A DNA stretch of 10,961 nucleotides from Rickettsiales bacterium (GTDB taxonomy: Bacteria; Pseudomonadota; Alphaproteobacteria; Rickettsiales; UBA1997), in the NCBI GenBank assembly GCA_947425005.1, contig CANDYP010000039.1, positions 1-10,961 of the forward strand, in the 5' to 3' direction. A program made the position numbers and the translations under genes. The notes under the pieces are model-generated. The model had not been told where the DNA came from, made no database searches, and saw only the letters and a program-made list of their open reading frames with translations. Shown here piece after piece: positions 7,227-10,961 of the stretch (its first letter is position 1; the number at the start of each line of letters is the position of its first letter).

Positions 7227-7808
7227 TTAGTCAGTTTTTCCGGCGTCAACTTTGCCGATTTTTTTGTAAGAAATAATTGATTTGCCCGAAACCGCTCCGC
7301 CTTTCTTGATGAAGGAAATTCCGATCACCGAGCGGTCATCCACCAAATAAAGATTATCTTCGTAGTTTACGTCTTGCTTTTTGCCGTCTAGCGGAAGTGA
7401 CAAAGTGTACACCATTTGCATCGCATTGCCCAGCTGTCTGCCTTTAATGGGAGCGGTCATGTCGTGTCCAATCGCGTTAAAAGTGCCGTCAGAGTCAACC
7501 GTGATAAGCCAGGTTCTGCTGTCTTTTTTACCAGTGTTGTAAGTGAAGTTTTGCTGCAAAACGCCTTTATTGTCGTCCCATTTGCCGGTCATTTTTGCTG
7601 TGTAACTTCCAACAATTTTGCCCTGATTATCTTGAGTGATGGCGAAAGCGTCGATGTCGCCATTGAAGAAAGCTTTAACTTCGATTTTCGGCGCCCTTTC
7701 CAAAGCTGTGATCTCGCTGGGTTTTTGATTAAATCTTTCGAGGTAAGCGCAGGAAGAAAGTGTGGTTGCGGTGGCAATAATGGCGGTTGTGCGGAGGAGG
7801 TTTTTCAT
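7227..7808 (-). CDS. DUF3833-family lipoprotein
   Basis: A 193-residue protein with a lipoprotein signal (T-L-S-S-C20). The body matches the DUF3833 pattern known from Proteobacteria: F-F-N-G near 48, then M-T-G-K-W-D, then the Phe/Tyr-rich F-T-Y-N-T-G, T-W-L-I, a D-G-T-F-N-A-I-G-H-D segment, G-N-A-M-Q-M-V-Y-T-L-S-L-P, and a late Y-L-V-D-D-R-S-V-I motif. The fold is expected to be a lipocalin-like beta-barrel anchored in the envelope; function is unknown for the family. It is eight bases upstream of the ZntB-like gene and 43 bases downstream of terC, all on the same strand. No Shine-Dalgarno sequence is seen before the ATG. Confidence 0.85.
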   Translation of the reverse strand: MKNLLRTTAIIATATTLSSCAYLERFNQKPSEITALERAPKIEVKAFFNGDIDAFAITQDNQGKIVGSYTAKMTGKWDDNKGVLQQNFTYNTGKKDSRTWLITVDSDGTFNAIGHDMTAPIKGRQLGNAMQMVYTLSLPLDGKKQDVNYEDNLYLVDDRSVIGISFIKKGGAVSGKSIISYKKIGKVDAGKTD

Positions 7809-7851
7809 AAAATTTTAGTGTGTGATTTAATAAAAACTTGAACGGGTAATT

Positions 7852-8574
7852 CTAATGCTTCTTACGGGCCACGATGTTGAGAGACTCCACAACCAACGTG
7901 AAGAACAACGCAAAATACAAGTAACCTTTGGAAATATGCATGTGCAGACCGTCGGTCAGAAGAATGGCTCCAACTAGAAAAATAAAGGCCAGAGCCACAA
8001 TTTTTAGCGACGGATAGGTTTGTAAAAAATAATTAATTTTTTCCAAAGCAAACAACATCAACAGCATCGAAATGATCACGGCAACGATGATGATCGGAAT
8101 GTTGTTGGTCATGCCCACGGCGGTGATTATTGAATCGAAAGAAAAAATAAAATCGATCAAGCTGATCTGCAACACCGCGGCTAGCATGCCTTTGGCGACA
8201 CTAACTTTTTTCTCTTCTTTGGATTCTTTAGATTCGTGAAGGCCAAAAATAACGTCGTTGGCAATTTCTAAACCGCTTTTGCCGATTAAAAATAAACCGC
8301 CAAAAATCAGCAGTAGGTCTTTGAAAGAAAAGCCGAGATCGCCCACGGAAAATAATGTCTCGGTCAAAGTCATTACCCAAGACAGCGTGAGCAACATTAA
8401 AACCCGAATTACGAAAGCCAGCGCCAAACCAAACACCCGAGCGGTTTGACGATTTTTTTGCGGCAATTTGCAAACGACCAAAGCAATAAACACCAAGTTG
8501 TCGATGCCTAGAATGATTTCAAGAAACGTTAAAGTGAGCAGCCCGAGGAGATTGTCGTAGGTAAAAAAATCCAT
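7852..8574 (-). CDS. TerC-family membrane protein (YgdQ-like)
   Basis: A 240-residue integral membrane protein with about seven hydrophobic segments. It carries both TerC hallmarks: E19-x5-D25-N in the first helix (LEIILGIDNLVFI) and D141-x5-D147-S in a middle helix (DFIFSFDSIITAVG), followed near the end by VESLN with Glu230. These acidic residues are thought to bind metal. TerC relatives (Alx, YgdQ, YoaE) are linked to manganese export or metal loading of exported proteins and to tellurite resistance. Length and end motif (KGYLYFALFFTLVVESLN) match the YgdQ group closely. The ATG lies only two bases after the maf stop codon, with no Shine-Dalgarno sequence, so translation is probably coupled to maf. 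Confidence 0.92.
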   Translation of the reverse strand: MDFFTYDNLLGLLTLTFLEIILGIDNLVFIALVVCKLPQKNRQTARVFGLALAFVIRVLMLLTLSWVMTLTETLFSVGDLGFSFKDLLLIFGGLFLIGKSGLEIANDVIFGLHESKESKEEKKVSVAKGMLAAVLQISLIDFIFSFDSIITAVGMTNNIPIIIVAVIISMLLMLFALEKINYFLQTYPSLKIVALAFIFLVGAILLTDGLHMHISKGYLYFALFFTLVVESLNIVARKKH

Positions 8575-8576
8575 GA

Positions 8577-9170
8577 TTATGAGTTAATTTTGAGCAGGTT
8601 TTTAGAGTGAAGAAAAGCGAGTAAGGGCTGAATTGCCAAACCCAAAACTGAATAATAATCGCCGGAAATTTTTTCAAAAAGATGTTTGCCGAGAGATTCG
8701 TATTTGTAGCTACCGGCGCAGCCCCAAGGCTGGTCATGCCTTACGTAACTTTCAATTTCTGCGGCCGACATTTTTCGCATTTGTAATTTTACTTGTGAAA
8801 AATTTTTGAAAATAATTTTGCCGTTAAAAGCAATTGCAACCGCATTATTTTGGAAGTGAATTCCGCCATTAAATTTTTTTAATTGCTTGATTGCTTCAGC
8901 GGCGTTTTTTGATTTTGAAATTTCTTTTTCAGCGAATTCACAAACTTGATCGGACCCAATCACGTAAGCATCTCGGAACTTCTCACTAACTGACAGAGCC
9001 TTTTGCTCCGCCAAAAAAATCGCCAATTTTTTGGGCGATAAATTTACATTTTTTTTGCCTTCATCTTCGTCAAAAAATGGCGCAATCACCTCGAATTCAA
9101 GACCAACTTCTTCTAAAATTTTTTTACGAATTTTGGAGGTGGAGGCCAGAATTAAGTGACAATTATGCAT
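8577..9170 (-). CDS. Maf/YceF-type nucleotide pyrophosphatase
   Basis: A 197-residue cytoplasmic enzyme of the Maf family. The start is placed at the ATG at 9170 because the family begins right there (HLILASTSKIRKKIL, matching L-I-L-A-S-T-S-x-x-R). The frame stays open for another 51 codons upstream, but those codons lie in a palindromic element and not in Maf. Catalytic Asp74 lies in IGSDQVCEF. Together with S-A-A-E-I-E-S-Y-V-R and CAGSYK (Cys151) this resembles E. coli YceF (a 7-methyl-GTP pyrophosphatase) more than YhdE (dTTP/UTP). The role is removal of modified or non-canonical nucleotides. AGG followed by five bases precedes the ATG and could serve as ribosome-binding site; these bases belong to the end of the element. 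The gene sits between folE and terC. Confidence 0.9.
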   Translation of the reverse strand: MHNCHLILASTSKIRKKILEEVGLEFEVIAPFFDEDEGKKNVNLSPKKLAIFLAEQKALSVSEKFRDAYVIGSDQVCEFAEKEISKSKNAAEAIKQLKKFNGGIHFQNNAVAIAFNGKIIFKNFSQVKLQMRKMSAAEIESYVRHDQPWGCAGSYKYESLGKHLFEKISGDYYSVLGLAIQPLLAFLHSKNLLKINS

Positions 9171-9319
9171 TAGAACCTGTTCCAAATCTCGCTGCGCTGA
9201 GTCGGAAATTACGGATTCGCGAGCACCGCACCGCAGCGTACTTGATGTACGTGAGGAGCGGAGCGCAGAGAATTCGTCATTTACGGCCAGCGCAGGTAGA
9301 GATTTGGGGCAGGTTCCTA
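9171..9319. repeat. 149-bp imperfect palindromic element between folE and maf
   Basis: The two ends are inverted copies. GAACCTG (9173-9179) pairs with CAGGTTC (9310-9316), CCAAATCTC (9182-9190) with GAGATTTGG (9299-9307), and TGCGCTG (9193-9199) with CAGCGCA (9288-9294). The middle closes with CGTAC (9237-9241) and GTACG (9247-9251) around a five-base loop. The element is clearly richer in G+C than its flanks. It has no stop codon in the maf frame, and the plus strand is also open through it. Such open, palindromic inserts resemble the Rickettsia palindromic elements (RPE), but I cannot confirm a family. It reaches from the folE stop codon exactly to the base before the maf ATG. Confidence 0.8.
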
Positions 9320-9925
9320 ACATTCGGAATTAAGCCTAATCATTGCTAAAAATTTTCTTTCCATTTCGGGCTCTACGAAAGAGCCGATCATTCTTTTGGT
9401 GATGGTTGTAGTGTTGATTTTGTAAACGCCGCGAGTCGTCATGCATTGGTGTTTGGCGTCAATTAATATTGCCACACCTTTGGGTTTCAAAACTTTGTCG
9501 ATGGCATCGGCGATTTGCGCCGTCATGGTTTCTTGGGTTTGTAAACGCTTGGCGAATACATCGAGAAGACGAGCAATTTTGCTAATTCCTACTACCTTCT
9601 TATCTGGGATGTAAGCGATGTGAGCCTTACCAATGAAAGGCACCATGTGATGTTCGCAGTGAGATTCAAAACGCATGTCCTTCAACAAAACCATGTCGTC
9701 GTAACCTTCAACTTCTTCGAAAGTTTTGCTCAGATATTCTTCCGGATTTACTTCGTAGCCGGCAAAAAATTCGCGGTAAGCGTTCACAACTCTTTTTGGA
9801 GTATCAAGCAAACCTTCGCGGCTGGGATTGTCTCCCGCCCAAGCGATTAGAGTTCTAACAGCAGCCTCAGCTTCCTCAACTGAAGGACGAGCAATTTTGT
9901 CGTTGCGAGTGGAAATTTTGGTCAT
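9317..9925 (-). CDS. folE: GTP cyclohydrolase I (FolE)
   Basis: A 202-residue enzyme that converts GTP to dihydroneopterin triphosphate, the first step of folate (and pterin) synthesis, in the cytoplasm as a large homomultimer. The zinc ligands are all present: Cys90 and His93 in HCEHHMVPF and Cys161 in KHQCMTTRGV, with the same 71-residue spacing as in the E. coli enzyme. The catalytic histidines 92 and 159 are also present. G-R/K-x-H-I-A-Y-I-P and the S-K-I-A-R-L-L-D-x-F-A-x-R-L-Q-x-Q-E block are canonical for type I. The last residues (IRLNSEC) run to the boundary of the palindromic element, and the TAG stop lies in the element's outer end, so the natural C-terminus may have been slightly altered. 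First gene of the minus-strand block. No Shine-Dalgarno sequence is seen before the ATG. Confidence 0.96.
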   Translation of the reverse strand: MTKISTRNDKIARPSVEEAEAAVRTLIAWAGDNPSREGLLDTPKRVVNAYREFFAGYEVNPEEYLSKTFEEVEGYDDMVLLKDMRFESHCEHHMVPFIGKAHIAYIPDKKVVGISKIARLLDVFAKRLQTQETMTAQIADAIDKVLKPKGVAILIDAKHQCMTTRGVYKINTTTITKRMIGSFVEPEMERKFLAMIRLNSEC

Positions 9926-9969
9926 TTTATTTGGGGGATATTTGGTCTGTGAAAGGGCCGCGCACGCTA

Positions 9970-9999
9970 ATAATCAGTACAAGAAATTACAAGTCTCAA
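9970..9999 (-). promoter_or_regulatory. Possible promoter of the folE operon
   Basis: On the minus strand TTGAGA (9999-9994) and GATTAT (9975-9970) are separated by 18 bases and lie about 45 bases upstream of the folE ATG. The match to a housekeeping sigma factor promoter is moderate only. No other gene lies in the 228-base gap to skp. Confidence 0.3.
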
Positions 10000-10030
10000 A
10001 AACCAGCATTCTCACTTCGACTCATTTAAT

Positions 10031-10061
10031 TTGAGTTGGCTCGACTTGCTTGAATTATAAA
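10031..10061 (+). promoter_or_regulatory. Possible promoter of skp
   Basis: TTGAGT (10031-10036) and TATAAA (10056-10061) are separated by 19 bases, slightly long for a sigma-70 type promoter. This would give a leader of roughly 85 bases before the skp ATG. It is divergent from the folE promoter candidate. Confidence 0.35.
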
Positions 10062-10153
10062 AACCCCAAAAATAGATTGCGGCGGTCTTTGTGATTTCCC
10101 GCAAATCATCGTTCAAGGCACCACCCAATACCAAAACAATCTCTAGGAGTTTT

Positions 10154-10678
10154 ATGAAAAAGAATTTTGTAGCTTTAGCTGCAGTTTGCGCGCTTTTCTC
10201 TTTTAATGCTAACGCCGGCTCAATCGCAGTTTTAGACGTTGAAAAGATCGTTAAAGAATCAACTGCAATGCGCGACATCCAAAGCAAAGTCAGCAAGAAA
10301 CAAGATGAATACCAAAAAGAAGTTACCAAAAAACAAAAAGATTTAGAGACCGAACAAAAGAAGTTAGAAGGCAAAAAAACCATCCTAGCCAAAGAAGTTT
10401 TTGACAAAGAAATGAAAGCCTTCGAAGGCAAAATCGATGACCTCAAAGCCTTCGTTGATAAAAAACAAAACAGCTTGAAAAAGGCTTCAATGGACAGCAT
10501 GAGCAAAGTCAACGACAAGATCAAAGACATCATTGCTGAACTTTCAAAAGAAAAAGACGTCGACATGATCGTCCCAACTTCTCAAACTTTGTTCTACAAA
10601 GACGAGATGGATGTTTCTGCTGAAGTCCTCAAAAGACTTAACAAAAAAATCACTAAAGTTGATGTGAAGTTTGAGTAA
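10154..10678 (+). CDS. skp: Skp/OmpH-family periplasmic chaperone
   Basis: A 174-residue protein with signal peptide MKKNFVALAAVCALFSFNANA, cleaved before Gly22. The mature part begins G-S-I-A-V-L-D-V-E-K-I, the usual first beta-strand of Skp, followed by a long Lys/Glu/Gln-rich helical hairpin (about residues 45-130) and a short closing segment with the conserved V-D-M-I-V-P-T and D-V-S-A-E-V-L-K-R-L-N. Skp is a trimeric periplasmic holdase that carries unfolded outer-membrane proteins to the BAM complex, and could serve the barrel of the nearby autotransporter (inference). The ATG at 10154 is chosen over upstream in-frame starts because AGGAG (10145-10149) precedes it by four bases and the signal peptide starts there. 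It is not next to bamA or lpxD here, and is followed at once by terminators, so it appears monocistronic. Confidence 0.92.
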   Translation: MKKNFVALAAVCALFSFNANAGSIAVLDVEKIVKESTAMRDIQSKVSKKQDEYQKEVTKKQKDLETEQKKLEGKKTILAKEVFDKEMKAFEGKIDDLKAFVDKKQNSLKKASMDSMSKVNDKIKDIIAELSKEKDVDMIVPTSQTLFYKDEMDVSAEVLKRLNKKITKVDVKFE

Positions 10679-10690
10679 AGTTAAAGTGTC

Positions 10691-10711
10691 ACCCCGGACT
10701 GGTTCCGGGGT
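10691..10711. repeat. Short GC hairpin after skp
   Basis: ACCCCGGA (10691-10698) pairs with TCCGGGGT (10704-10711) around CTGGT. The surrounding text (GTGTC before, CCA after) resembles a short dispersed repeat that is frequent in alphaproteobacterial intergenic regions, from memory. No T-tract follows directly. Confidence 0.6.
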
Positions 10712-10719
10712 CCATTCAC

Positions 10720-10759
10720 AAAAAAACTCCCGAATGTGCAAACGTTCGGGAGTTTTTTT
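10720..10759. terminator. Intrinsic terminator of skp, likely bidirectional
   Basis: A perfect 15-bp stem (10720-10734 with 10745-10759): seven A, CTCCCGAA, ten-base loop, TTCGGGAG, seven T. The T-tract on each strand lets it work in both directions. It starts 42 bases after the skp stop. Confidence 0.9.
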
Positions 10760-10772
10760 ATGCTCCAACTAG

Positions 10773-10796
10773 CCTCCTTTTTCAAAGGAGGTTTTT
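10773..10796 (+). terminator. Second terminator-like hairpin downstream of skp
   Basis: CCTCCTTT (10773-10780) pairs with AAAGGAGG (10784-10791) around TTC, followed by five T. It may back up the first terminator. Confidence 0.65.
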
Positions 10797-10823
10797 AGAC
10801 CGAGAATTTTTTGCCTTAAAATA

Positions 10824-10853
10824 TTGACCACAAAATATTCACTGTATTACATT
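10824..10853 (+). promoter_or_regulatory. Possible promoter of the RHH gene
   Basis: TTGACC (10824-10829) and TACATT (10848-10853), 18 bases apart, lie about 40 bases before the ATG at 10895. The -35 match is good and the -10 match weak. The region is AT-rich. If the product is an autoregulating antitoxin, its operator should overlap this site. Confidence 0.3.
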
Positions 10854-10894
10854 CGATTCAGATCAACTCACTTTAACTAACTTAACTACAACTC

Positions 10895-10961
10895 ATGACC
10901 ACCTTAACCGTAAGAATTCCTGAAGAGCTGGACAACCTTCTCCAACAATTTTGCAAAGAAG
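10895..10961 (+). CDS. Ribbon-helix-helix DNA-binding protein (probable antitoxin), 3' end missing
   Basis: Only 22 codons are inside the window: MTTLTVRIPEELDNLLQQFC, then Lys-Glu. The pattern (a short beta-strand with alternating T-L-T-V-R-I, then P-E-E-L-D-x-L-L starting a helix) is the classic ribbon-helix-helix N-terminus of CopG/ParD/RelB-like proteins. Such small proteins are commonly antitoxins that repress their own operon, with a toxin gene downstream; that gene would be outside the window. No clear Shine-Dalgarno sequence precedes the ATG. It could also be a stand-alone RHH regulator. Confidence 0.7.
   Translation, partial: MTTLTVRIPEELDNLLQQFCKE

Noticed and set aside
9171..9323. 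A 51-residue N-terminal extension of the Maf protein
   Set aside because: The codons lie within the palindromic element and the Maf family begins at the later ATG (9170). Kept as a finding, not as the gene start.
9077..9349. A 90-codon plus-strand frame across the palindromic element
   Set aside because: It runs antisense to maf and folE ends and through the repeat, with no recognisable domain.
10091..10153. An earlier in-frame start for skp, 21 codons upstream
   Set aside because: The signal peptide and the AGGAG site both point to the ATG at 10154.
10012..10566. A 184-codon open frame on the minus strand opposite skp
   Set aside because: It is the antisense shadow of skp: low-complexity Ser/Leu/Phe runs mirror the Lys/Glu-rich codons, with no motif and no ribosome-binding site.

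Overview
The window looks like chromosome of a Gram-negative bacterium with AT-rich DNA (G+C around 40% by eye), most likely an alphaproteobacterium. The envelope genes (Skp chaperone, lipoproteins, a lipoprotein autotransporter protease) require an outer membrane. The DUF3833 lipoprotein, YgjP-type peptidase and YceF-type Maf protein fit Proteobacteria. A 149-bp palindromic element at a gene junction recalls the palindromic elements of Rickettsiales. The order is inferred from these traits and is not certain; folE and several accessory genes argue against a strongly reduced Rickettsia-like genome.

Layout. Bases 2-946 (+) hold the 3' part of a RhuM-family gene, cut by the window edge. A gap with a perfect 11-bp hairpin follows. 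Bases 1103-2452 (+) encode an exported transglutaminase-like protein. Bases 2464-2705 are a large GC-rich inverted-repeat element with a 67-bp perfect stem and a 29-bp tandem duplication in one arm. It separates the convergent gene blocks.

From 9925 down to 2706 eight genes run on the minus strand with short or no gaps up to ygjP: folE, a yceF-type maf, terC, a DUF3833 lipoprotein, a ZntB/CorA-like channel, a subtilisin-like lipoprotein autotransporter, a YgjP-like metallopeptidase and a small exported protein. This looks like one long operon or a few overlapping ones. It mixes nucleotide housekeeping (FolE, Maf) with metal transport (TerC, ZntB-like) and envelope or secreted proteolysis. The palindromic element sits between folE and maf. 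It appears to supply the folE stop codon and the maf ribosome-binding bases.

A divergent promoter region (9926-10153) separates folE from skp (10154-10678, +), which is followed by three stacked hairpins, at least two of them terminator-like. The window ends in the first 22 codons of a ribbon-helix-helix protein, probably an antitoxin.

No tRNA, rRNA, CRISPR array or intact transposase was seen. The most unusual content is the two structured repeat elements and the operon placing a NalP/SphB1-like protease beside metal transporters. No clearly new multi-gene defence system is visible. The RhuM fragment and the RHH start at the two edges hint that accessory DNA lies outside the window.
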